This document shows, piece by piece, positions 34,197 through 45,080 of a stretch of DNA of 62,000 bases. Source of the stretch: Lingula anatina (lineage: Eukaryota; Brachiopoda; Lingulata; Lingulida; Lingulidae); contig NW_019775680.1 of the NCBI RefSeq assembly GCF_001039355.2, forward strand, positions 392,536-454,535, given 5' to 3'. Position 1 is the stretch's first letter; the number at the start of each line of letters is the position of its first letter. The notes under the pieces are model-generated. The model made no database searches. It was not told the DNA's origin and saw nothing but the letters and a program-made list of their open reading frames with translations. The translations under genes were made by a program, and so were the position numbers.

Positions 34197-37100
34197 ATAA
34201 GACAATTATAATGGTACCACTTAATGATTAACTACTGGTAAATTGCAGGCACTCTAGATATGCAAGTGACATTAGAAGCATGGTGAATGATAAAATTCAC
34301 AACCATACACTTGAGACCTTATATAGAAACATTACGATTCAGACCATATTCCGTTTGAATTAATCGAACAATTTGAAGTGCATTTAGCTGATTGCACCTT
34401 TCTATTGATTCTGTCACGCTTTGTGAGACATCCACTACACCACAGTGTAGTAATTATATGGTGCGCGGTTATTGAATGTGCAGTTTTCTCGTGGAGGATA
34501 TTAATAAATGTGTTGTTTATCAATATCTCACCTAACACAATGTTCTTATTAGTACCACCAGTTTGTACACTGGCGGAACTCATGGTTTTAGTCCCGACCC
34601 GTCTCGTCCGGCTCCGTTGGCTCCACGTACTGGCGTCGGATACAAGTCACCGTTACCGCTTCTCCTGCTAGACTGCAAGGACCCCTGTCCCCATCTCTTG
34701 GATTTAGGTCACATATAACCTCAACTTGAACCCCAGTTTTTTTGTCTCAGTCGGTGCATTGACCTCAGTGTGACGCTCGTTGAAATCCACCCTTGTCAAA
34801 ATTTTTGAAAATTCAATGCCAATTATCTACCCTACCGAAGGAATTATGGGAAAATTTTCTACAGACGGCTGACCGAAAGTCATATGTGGAGATTTCAAAT
34901 ATGCCCTTGGATTTGATCTTTGACCTTTGCTTCAAGGTCAAACGGGCCAAAATTTTCGAAAAAACGAAATTTTTTACGAAAAAAAAAATTATTTGCGCTG
35001 ATATTCAGTAACTACACAGACTTAACCAATAATATTATTGGAAAGTGTTATCCTTCGGGTCATCTTTCATCTCTGTGAATTTGGGGTCAATCAGTGCATT
35101 TTCACGGGAGTAGCGGCCATAAGATACCGAAACTGAAAACTGTCTCTAATTCGGGAACCGTTACTTTCAAAACTGGCAAAGATACGCCCATAGTTACTAT
35201 TGAATTTGAATAGAAAATCATTAGAGGCAATTTACTGTGACCTTAAAATTGACCTTTGACCTTTTTTTCACCATGAACTGAACTTTGCAAATTTTTGTTC
35301 CCTTTTATCTCCAAAACTGGCAGAGATAGGTCCATAGTTACTATTGAACTTGAATAGGAAGTCATATACTGGCAATCTAAGTGTGAACTTGAACTTGACC
35401 TTTGACCAACTTTTCATCCTGATTTGAACTTTGCAAATTTTTGTTCCCTTTTATCTCCAAAACTGGCAGAGATAGGTCCAAAGTTACTATTGCAATTGAA
35501 TAGGAAGTCATATACTGGCAATCTAAGTGTGACCTTGAAATTGACCTTTGACCTACTTTTTATGATGAACTGAATTTTGATTGTACCATTTTTGGTTATA
35601 TTTTTTTGAGAATTCTTGTTGATTGCATTTTATAGAGCTTGTCAAGCACAAGACTGGTGGTGGTGGTGTCTCTTTTTTTTTGGGGGGGGGGGGATTCCAT
35701 ATGAATGAGCTTGCTCCAGCTGGTGGTACTATATCCGGAGGCGGTATCGCCTCTCTGATCCTCATTTTTCAGTGAAACCACCAGTAGCATTTGGCACAAT
35801 TGTTAATGGCATGAAAAATGAAGCACCAAATGCAAAGCAGCCCCTGCTTATTAACGCCCTCTTTTCTAGTGAAATGAAATTCTTAGGAATGGACTTTACA
35901 GAATATGCAACAGAAAATGTTCATTTGCAAAAGGGCAGAAGAAAAGCATAAAGAATTTGATTTCTGACGTCTGTGGTAAAAATCTCTGTTATTGTGGAGC
36001 ATTCCCAAATATGCCACCAACACAGCTGAGCATCTATTAACCGTTTGATGTTGAGCTACGTACATTTTTCTGAGTGTTTTAGTATTATTTTTCGATTATT
36101 TTCAAGAGATTTCAATTCTGTGATAAGTTTTAATTACATTAGGTACCATATACTGCATAGTCTTGTTGTCATATCTTAGAACAATGATAGAAAATTTTGA
36201 AAAAAAAAAAAAACTTTTATCACCAAAACCCAACGTAGAAGTGGAAATGATGTCCCAGGCATGCTCTTAAAATATTTATTGCACAGATTAGGAACTATGT
36301 TTATTTTAAGGTCCCACATGATGAAGTGTGTATCAAAGTTTTAATGTCCTGGAACCATGGAGAATAAAAAATTGTTCATCCAACCCCAAATAGGAACATA
36401 TTTTACCATCACAAATGCAAAACTTTCAGCTGTAGAAGTGTTTTACTCACTTTGAAAAATTGATTAGCACTGGTTTTCTNATCTTTCTTGGTACATTTAT
36501 TTTATCAAAATGTTGCATAATGGATCAATTGATTTATTTATCAATGGATCATCACCAAAATCTAAAAATCCATAAAATTTGGTGAACTAATTGCAGGCCA
36601 TAACTTGAGGGGCGGATCCAGGATTTCTTGCAGGGGGGGGGGGGGGGTTAGGGTCAGCTTCCCATCCCTTCCACTTTTGGCGTGGGGTTCGGGGCCCACC
36701 GAAGGGTCCCCAAAATGTTTGTATTAAAGAGGTCAAAGGCAAAACGGCGCAATTTTGTAAAGTTTGAGCTATGATCCAGCTATTCAAAATTCAAATTTCA
36801 AGAGGAGACCATTGGTGCGATTGTTTAAAAAACTGAAGGGAGAGTCAGGACCCTCCTGACACCCTTGATTTTTAAATACAGATACTGTGCGACAGTACCT
36901 CAAAATATTTGTATCATTGTGCCTGTTCTCATTGCAGGCGTTGCTGTCGCCTATGCCATGGCAGTTATAAAAACGCCAATCCCTTGAATTGTCAAACTGT
37001 GTATTTTGTTTTGCTTTCAATTTATTGAGTAGCATTGTTTGGATAAAAGCCATTGTGTACGTCATGTGTGATCAGATATATACAAAATTTAATTTTTTGG

Positions 37101-37407
37101 TGGCTTTTGGATGTATTGTTTCTGCAGTTTTTGTCCCATAAGTTTACTATATTTTTCTGTTACTATATATTTTCCGAGGGGCCAGGTTGGTAAAAAATCA
37201 GGTTCCTTTAAAAAAACGTGATAATAATATTTTTGTAAAATATTTTTTCTCACATACTTTGATCGAGATGTTCACAAATCTATGTTTCGTTTTACTAATT
37301 TGCTGAATGGCCGTTTGGTAAAAGCTTTGTATTTGAATTAATATTTTCAGAATTTGCAAAACTTTGTAAAGGTGACTGGCCCTTGACAGACGTGTCTCAA
37401 GTAACGT
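34197..37407. other. Spacer between the ACAD9-like gene and the PAN-domain gene (convergent 3' ends)
   Basis: Apart from the dispersed repeat at 34780-35780, a poly-G tract near 36633 and an ambiguous base at 36480, I see no gene. Short open frames are unrelated to any family I recognise. The part nearest 37407 should hold the 3' UTR of the minus-strand gene. Confidence 0.5.
34780..35780. repeat. Dispersed repeat with 146-bp internal tandem units carrying DR1 motifs (copy 1)
   Basis: Between about 35150 and 35570 a unit recurs every 146 bp: TGACCTTTGACC occurs at 35250, 35396 and 35542. The units also share TCTCCAAAACTGGCAGAGAT and ATAGGAAGTCATATACTGGC. After the tandem part comes TTATAGAGCTTGTCAAG, poly-G and GCTGGTGGTACTATATCCGG, which are also found after the second copy (38800-39600). 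No convincing coding sequence is present. It lies downstream of the ACAD9-like gene. Confidence 0.8.
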
Positions 37408-40400
37408 CTAGAGAACACATTCAAGGGGCCCTATAGAGATGTATAGTACTTCGAGGGGGCCACCAGTATCTCCTGCATATAACTGAGACACGGGCAACTT
37501 GGTCCTGTCCGTGACGTAGCCCTCGTCCTCTCTCCAGGCGAAGTCGTTTGCGTTGCAGTTGCAGTCCAACCCACCTGCAATGAAAACATATTGATTCATA
37601 TGAAGCCTTCGCTTTGGCTGGGTTTTAGATTGTTTATTTCTTTCATTATTTCAGAGCATTCTATATATAAAACTGTCTCGCAAGACGGGTAACAAAATGA
37701 CGGATATGGTATCTCAGGCCACAGGAAATATGAGAAAAGTGGTATTACAGGCTGGAACTGCTAGTTCGACTCAATTCTGTGTTCTTGTTTTTAGATTTTT
37801 TTGCACTTGGTGTTGACAATGCAATCAGAGCCCATTGTGTCGAAAATACACAGTGGCATGCAACCATTTAGGGTATGGTAATTGGTATCCTGCCAAAGCA
37901 TTTTAGACTAAATGGTCAGAAATTATCATTTTGGTGGGTAGGTATCCTAATATATCTGCTCAAATGAATTGTAGATGATATTTTTATGGTGACATTACAT
38001 GTTAAAAATTAAGTAGTCGCTGTTTTTGATACAATGCACAAAATGCTCACCAACACATGAATTATCAAGAGCGCATGCGCAGCCCCATCCGTTCGGATCT
38101 CCTCCGCCCCAGTAGAGCATCCTCTCGCCATCGCGTGAACTCCAGTAGGTATTATGTCGTGACTGAAGTTTCTCATAGAGAGCGGATCCAGAACATTTCA
38201 CCTTTAAAAACTGTCTGCAGTTCGTTGACGCTTCGATGATGCTTAGCATTTGTGCCTTGGGCAACTCTGGGAAAGAGAAACCGTATGCATTTCATAAGGC
38301 AAAGGGGCGCGAATTTTCATCAAAGTGGAACACTTTTTACTTATAAGTATGCTTGACATGATACCCCCCCCCCCCCTGTACATTTGTGCACGAAGATATA
38401 ATATCAGATCTCCTTAAACTGTATTACCTTTTGTGACTTCTGAAACTTCAAAATTTCATTTTGTCACAGTTAAATTTAAATAATAAACAAGCATAGGTTA
38501 CCTAAACCACATAGAAACTTCTTCCACAAGGTTCTTATATGACCTAAGGTGACATGCCAAAGGATAAATCAATCACTCGATAGCCAAAATTACATTTAAA
38601 ACTGCACTTTCGTCAAATCACGAGGTAAGGCATGACGCACAACTCCGTGCACAACAGCATTGATGGTTAAATGAGGGCGGAATCAACCGACGGTTATATA
38701 GCGCTGTTGGTGCTTATGGTTTTAGTCCAGGTTTAACAGGAATGTAAGTCCGCCAGCAACTGTAGTCCGCTTTCCATTACTTTGTACAGGTGACATTCGT
38801 TCCAAATACTAACTTGAATTGAAAGTCATATATTGGCAATCTTACTGTGACCTTGAATTTGACGTTGACCTACTTATCACTGTGAACTGCACTGTCAAAA
38901 TTTCTGACCCCTATATCTCCAAAACTAGGAGAAATACACCCATAATTACTATTGAACTTGAACTTGAGCAATCTTACTGTGACTTTGAATTTTTCCTTTG
39001 ACCTATTTTTCATCGTGATCCGCACTTTGCAAATTTCCTGACCCTTATGTCTCCAAATCTGACAGAGATATGCCCACATTTACTACTGACATTGAATAAG
39101 ACGTCATATGTTGGCAATGTTATTATAACCTTGAATTTGACATTTAACCTTCTTTTCACCATGAACTTCACTCTCCACAGTTAGAGATATGCACAACGTT
39201 AATTACTACTGAACTTAAATAGGAAGTCATATTGGTAAACCTACTGTGACCTTGAAATCGACCTTTGACCTACTAGTACTTTTCACCAGAACTGCACTTC
39301 GCAAATTTTCAAGCTCTTATATTTACTATTGAACTTGGATGAGAAGTATTATCTTAATTTTACAATTTTACCGTAACCTTGGGTTTGGCCTTTTACTTTT
39401 CCACACGATTTTGTTATCAGTTTTAATTTTCTAAAAAATAAAGTTTGAGAACTCTTGTTTATTGCATTTTGTAGAGCTTGTCAAGAACAACACTAGAGGT
39501 GGTGTTCCCTTTTTGTTATGTTTCCCATACAGATGCGCTTACTCCATCTGGCGGTACAATACCCGGAGACAATAAAGCATCTCACATACTCTGGTTAAAA
39601 AAAGAAAAGATAAATTAACAAAACATATTTAAGATCAAGCAAGTTTTTATATCTTACCATAATCAATGTCTGTGTGGTAAGAGGCAGGTTCTATGTATCC
39701 ATTAACAGTGACCTCTGCCTTATTGTGGTAGACTTTGGCCACAGGTGGGTTTTCTTGAAAATCGCAGTACACCGGGAAGGGTTCTAGACCAGTTTCTGGG
39801 CCGTCAGGGTCTATCATGTGACTGCCACTGATTGTGCTTCCGTACACACTTTTCCATTCTGTACATGATCGCAACGCTGTGAAAATAACATAATAAGATA
39901 GCAGTTTGTTTTCTTTTTCACAGTTTATATCAAGATGATTGACATTATCAGCTTTTATCTCACTTGTCGCACGCTAATATTTGCTCTGCACATTACAGTG
40001 TCAAATGAACTATTAAAATCTGAAAAAATGATATAATTATCCATTCAGCCTAAATTTCTAAACTTGGGTGATATGCGAGTAACAGTCAAAATAATACACA
40101 CACTGGACAAAAGAAGTGTCACCCCCTAACTCAGAGTAATAAAAGTAGGCAGATCTTGGGTATTTATAATACCTGGTCTACTTATAATGTGACTAATGAG
40201 TATAAAACCGCTATACCATTGAATTGTATTGTTGGTCTTGTACATGTACAGCAAATGTTATTCCTGTCTTCCTCCAATATGGCAAGATACAGGCAGTTAT
40301 CTAACGGTTATAGGTGCAAGTTATTAACCTGAAGAGGCGGAATATAAGCAATGTCAGAATATCGATACAATTGAATTGTTCAGTCAGAACCTTGCAGAGG

Positions 40401-43400
40401 GTCTGGTCTCGGTATAGAAACACTGGATCAAGAGACAAATTGCCTCTGATGGGTCGTCCAAGAAAAACTACTGGCCGTGAAGACCGACGACTGATTTTGA
40501 TGTCCAGGTTGTCAAAGTTCGACACTGCTTGTCAGTTGACAACACAGTGGAACAATTTCACACATAAGAATGTGTCTGTGAAAATTGCTAGGCGTCGGTT
40601 ACATGCTCAGAGAGTGTACAGCAGGGAAGCAAGACAATTATATCGTTACAAAACAGGCAACGTAGAGTAAACTAGGGTCAACAGGATCTGGAACTGGACA
40701 GTTCATGACAATTGGTCCTATATATTTTTCTGATGAGTGTCGCTTTGGTCTGACCTCTGATGACAGACGGGTACTATGCTGGCAAACTGCTGGTAAAGCA
40801 TTTGAACCACATGCACTGAATTTTCGAACCTGGAGCAGCATATTCATCATGGTGTGGGGCTGCATCAGCATCCATGGCTTGGGCCAATTGATAGTGGTTA
40901 ATGGAAACATGAATCACTAGAAATATATCGATGTTTTGGAGTCAGGCTTGCTACCATCTATTACTAACATGTTTGGTGACAGGAATTATCCATTTGTTCA
41001 CCAGGATGACAATGCTCCTTGTCACAGGCCCAGAGCAGTTGATGATTGGTTTGACCAACAGGACATTCGCAGGGTGATGTGGCCTGCCCAGAGTCCGGAT
41101 GCAAACATAATAGAAAATGTGTGGAATGATATGTCAAAACTTTTGACAAATCCCCGTCTTACCAGCAGAGAAACTCTGTTATATTCAGTGTTTCATGCTT
41201 GGGCCAGCATAAGCCCTGAACGCATCAGACAATTATATGAAACCTTGCTTCGTAGACTGGCACCTATTATTAGGTCACGTGGCTATGCCACTAAGTACTA
41301 ATTTTGGACTTGAAACTGCATATTTTGGTAGAATGTATATTTTGTTCTCATTTTGTGATTTTTTGTGAAATTTGATGTTAATAAAATGATACCAGGAGCA
41401 TATCATTCCACAGTCATTTATCTCCCCCATAGTATTGGCTCAGTAGGGGTGACACTTCTTTTGTCCAGTGTGTGTAGGTCCTCAAAAAGCCTTAATGTTG
41501 CCAGAATCTTAGCACCAAATCTGGCTCTTGATTCTGCTTTTAACATGATCGAAATACTAACAGAGTGGTTCATATTTAGAATTCTTTTCTTTTTATTGCT
41601 TGATCATTATCCTTACAATTGATAAACTCTTTTTAGACCTCATTTTTGCATGCAGGTGTATCGTGTATATCTTTAGTAGTATATACAACCCCTCGCAGTT
41701 ACTAAAAAAGAGGCAAAGCTATTGAAAAACTGCCATAGTTTTTTTAAAAAGATGTTTATATTGTTGACATAACAGGTGTACAGATAAGCTTTGAAAGGTA
41801 GGTTTGTTTGACTACGATGAACAACGTTTTTTCATTGAATCGGATGAACAAAAAGACGCGTTTAACCGTACAATGCCACCTCTTTTTTTGATCAATAATA
41901 ACGAAGGCACGTCTCATCATTCCAGCCTTAATATTCAGAAATGTTTCAGTGACTAAAAAACTAAATATTTGGACTGGGTTGTTTATCCTCATTTGTATAC
42001 CACATAACACTTTAGACTGGGCTGTACGGAGGAGAGAGGTCCAGGCGACTGGCTGACAAGCTGATAAAGACAGGCCCTTAGGGACAGGTTCAGATGGGGA
42101 AAGTTTCTCAAATATACGTTGTATTGCCACTTGAAGTAAGAACGCGGGATTACATGTATACCTCAATAAATCCCCCGTCACACTTATCGGAATCAGCAGG
42201 AATCAAGCAGAACAAACCGGAATGAAGAATTTTCAAAATTCGTACTACATTCAAGAAGAAATTTCAAATTGACCTAAATGCCGTTGGAATACTCAGAATG
42301 CGCTTGAATCCGCCTGGAATGATTCGTGAAAATTTTTGGCTGTATCATCTCTCAAATGCAGCTCGAATGTAGTTGGAAAACTAGGAATATCGATACACTT
42401 CGAATGTCGTACGAGTGTAGTTCGATTGCTGACGGAAGAGGATTTCGGCAGCCACCGAGATGCATTCGAGTAGCATTCCGGCTCATTCTAGCAGGATTTG
42501 AAGTGTCTTGCCAGTTCGGATGTCCCTCAAATGTGATCAGAATGTTTCGAATTTGTCGGAATGCCGTGAGAATATTTAGAATCCAGTCATAGTGCAGTAA
42601 GAATACTATTCAAATGCCATTCGATAATTTTCCACTTGAAATGCACTTCGAAAGTTTTTAACATGAGCAAATCATTCGGGCCGGCCACAACAATGGGTAA
42701 AAATATTTAGAATGCCCTCGGAATTTTTAGAATGCTCTTCGAATAATATCCAGGAATTGTCTTTCCGACGGCATTCTTGCTCATTCTGCCTCTAGTGTGA
42801 CGGGGGTATAAAACACTAAGATGTCCTCGTTAAATGCTTCATTTGGATTGACCTCACTGAAGTAACAGTGATTACGTGATATGTTCTTCTTTTCATTGTT
42901 ACGTTTTAACCGTGAGGGCCCGAGGTGTGTAACACACAAAATTGTTTGGTCAGTGAACAACTCACCAATTTTAGGCTCCATGTACGTAGTGCCAACAGAC
43001 GGGACTGCAGGATTTGTGGCATTTTTCTGTACGGGTAATAATGTACATAAACGTTCATCCGCTTGAAAGTTTACTGCCTTGCACACGTCCCAGCCAGCTC
43101 TAAAATAATCCACATTAAAATAACTAGTAAAAGTTTGAGCAAAAAAGCTAAAAGCCTGCTAGTCTTACGGGCTAAATGTTCTAACAGGCATTTTATTGAC
43201 CATGTCTGTACAGAATTTAGTCTAAGTAAATATTTTGAAATTTTTATGTAAGCAGTAATTAACAGTAATTAAGAGGCGCGCTCAGCAGTCTCCTCAACAT
43301 TCTCCTTTACATTCTCCACACCTTTAACTACCCTTAATTCATATTCTATATGCGTGAACAGTGAATTCTCAGTACACACTTGAAATGTCTCGTTTACTGG

Positions 43401-43852
43401 CTTGACAACATGTTGTTTCTGAGGCAATGTCTTGCAAGTGCCCCATTGTTGTTTGAGATGGCTAGTTCTGCTGGTAATTTCATTTTTGTACATGCACAGT
43501 ATATTAATAGTGTAAGTAGCTAGACTAGCTTTTGTTCACCCCCAGCTTGATCTCCTGTCATCTTAGGTTAATTGCAATCAGTGATTATCTTAACTAATAT
43601 TCTCTGGTATATTTAACCTGTAATGACTTGTACAGCTGACCAAACACATAATGCTATTTCATGTTCTGCAGATTACATCAATTTAACTACATGTATAAAT
43701 GAAAGTACCTAGGAGAAGCCATGATCATATGTGATCTTTCATTGCAACTACTGAAACGCCATTATTTGACAGTCATGTATTGATGTTAACATAACTTTCT
43801 GAATTTAGAAAATGCAAATAAAATTTAGTTTGAGTGTTATATGCAAAAAAAA

Positions 43853-43883
<31 letters not shown>

Positions 43884-45080
43884 TTGTCCGCAATGCTATT
43901 TTTTCAGCTTTAACGTTCTATAAAATCATGAAATCAACAAATGCAGCCAACTCGTTTATACCGGTACATACCTAGGGCCAGAAGTTTTTTTTAAGGAAAT
44001 GTTACTTCTGGTTGATTTTTGTACATTTCAAAACACAATGAACACACATGTTCTCAATAAACAAGATAAGATGTTGAAAATGATGATTCGCCCAGTAATG
44101 TAGTAACACAAGGGAGGAAAATGAAATGCCCCTTAAAAATATGCAAAATATCAGGCCTGCTGCGAATTCGTTGCGAATTTGCCGCAAAATTGCCGCACAC
44201 TGCCAGTCCTTCTTGCAAATTTTTTACAGTATGGCTGCAAATTAGCAGCAATAAAATTTTACTTGCAAAGTCGTTGCAGAAAACTTAGTTTGCAACAATA
44301 TGGCTGAAATATTGTTGCAATTTTTTTTTTCATTTTGCTAAGGGGCTTGGTCGCTTACGTTGTTACTGTTTAAGTCCATTGACTAGAATTTTGTGTTTGC
44401 CTTAGTTGGATATCATTTTACGTTGTTGCCATTACATTATATAGATGCACTTAACAGGGTAAGGATGAAAGTGTGGCCCAATAAAACCTTGTACATAAAA
44501 AATTAACATGTGTCTAATAAAACTTGCAAAAAGCGACACTCGCGAAAAGCCACATATGCAATATGTAGTTCGGTGCTGAAAAGAGTGACAAATTCAAACT
44601 TAACAAATTGGGCTTTGTTCAATACTCACCTGAGAAAGACATAGCCTAAAACCAAGATAATCTATTTTCTTAACACGACCATGTCCAATGCAGGCTTAAG
44701 TAAGTCTTAAGATAATATTTTAAAATCTTTGGATTAAAGCTATTATTAAGGCCATGTGTTAATTTAAGAACGTGCTTAATTTACCTGCTTAACATTGAGA
44801 ATTTGACATAACTTGCCACATGTGTGGTAAAAAAATGGATATCAATTTTTATAATATATCGAACACAGTACGCAAGGAATACTTACCTGAGACAATCCAT
44901 ACTGCAAGAACGTTTTGACATATGTTGTCCTCTGCGCGTGACGGTTGTCAATAAATTGTCTGGCAATTTATAATCTTTAAACAGCTTGAATGTTGCCGAT
45001 CGCGATTTGTAGATTGTGTCCGTGAATATGAATGGAATGAGAATGCAGAAAAATAAGATTTTGTTTGATATGTTCTTCAT
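37408..45080 (-). CDS. Secreted PAN/apple plus Caspr-type fibrinogen-like protein
   Basis: Five exons (45080-44887, 43099-42966, 39876-39658, 38266-38051, 37574-37408) join in frame to 310 codons (309 aa), all with good GT-AG sites. Residues 1-20 form a signal peptide (MKNISNKILFFCILIPFIFT). Residues about 30-108 look like a PAN/apple domain (FKLFKDYKLP, CSMDCLRAGWDVCKAVNF). The rest matches the fibrinogen-like region of contactin-associated proteins: CTEWKSVYGSTISG, IDPDGPETGLEPFPVYCDF, CRQFLKVKC, YWGGGDPNGWGCACALDNSC, DCNCNANDFAW, GDTGG, and IGPLEC at the very end. No transmembrane segment or EGF/laminin-G domain is seen, so it should be secreted, perhaps as a lectin-like or adhesion protein; the function is not established. 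Its introns carry transposons. Confidence 0.85.
38730..39600. repeat. Dispersed repeat with DR1-bearing units (copy 2)
   Basis: It is the same family as 34780-35780 but more diverged: units with GTGACCTTGAA, GACCTTTGACCT (for example near 39260), TATCTCCAAAACT and GAAGTCATAT recur about every 130-150 bp. It then continues TTGTAGAGCTTGTCAAG and TCTGGCGGTACAATACCCGG as in copy 1. It lies wholly inside the intron 38267-39657 of the PAN-domain gene. Confidence 0.75.
40097..41474 (+). mobile_element. Tc1-like transposon, full length but dead
   Basis: It is 1378 bp long, bounded by perfect 29-bp inverted ends (CACACACTGGACAAAAGAAG...) and TA on both sides. It inserted in the intron between exons 2 and 3 of the PAN-domain gene. 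Inside is a broken Tc1-type transposase. A second copy with the same left end begins at 61869. Confidence 0.95.
40279..41301 (+). pseudogene. Tc1-like DD34E transposase, disrupted
   Basis: Recognisable parts in order: a helix-turn-helix DNA-binding region (RTLQRVWSRYR, GRPRKTT), the first catalytic Asp in YFSDECRFG (about 40730), the second in HQDDNAPCH (about 41005), and the third residue in SPDANIIENVW (about 41095-41125). There are exactly 34 residues between the second Asp and the Glu, giving DD34E. It is broken by a frameshift near the start (about 40313), a stop after GNVE (40668), a frameshift near 40728, and a TAG at 40918. It cannot make a working enzyme. Confidence 0.9.
42172..42806. 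mobile_element. 635-bp non-autonomous inverted-repeat element
   Basis: The ends are CCCCCGTCACACT at the left and AGTGTGACGGGGG at the right, with ATAAA near both. The inside is a dense field of short diverged GAATG/CATTC words (for example GGAATGCCGT, CGAATGTAGT, GCATTCGAGT) in both orientations, with no transposase. It sits in the intron between exons 2 and 3 of the PAN-domain gene, about 160 bp downstream of exon 2. Confidence 0.75.

Noticed and set aside
36480-36480. Single n as a second assembly join
   Set aside because: Unlike 29608, the sequence on its two sides shows no duplication, so a simple base ambiguity is enough.
42781-43113. 110-codon minus-strand frame taken as one coding unit
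   Set aside because: Only 43099-42966 is exon; the rest runs past the donor into intron and into the right end of the 635-bp element.
43269-43493. 74-codon minus-strand frame between exons 1 and 2 of the PAN-domain gene
   Set aside because: Exons 1 and 2 join directly in frame through a continuous PAN domain, and no usable acceptor/donor pair of fitting phase is evident here.
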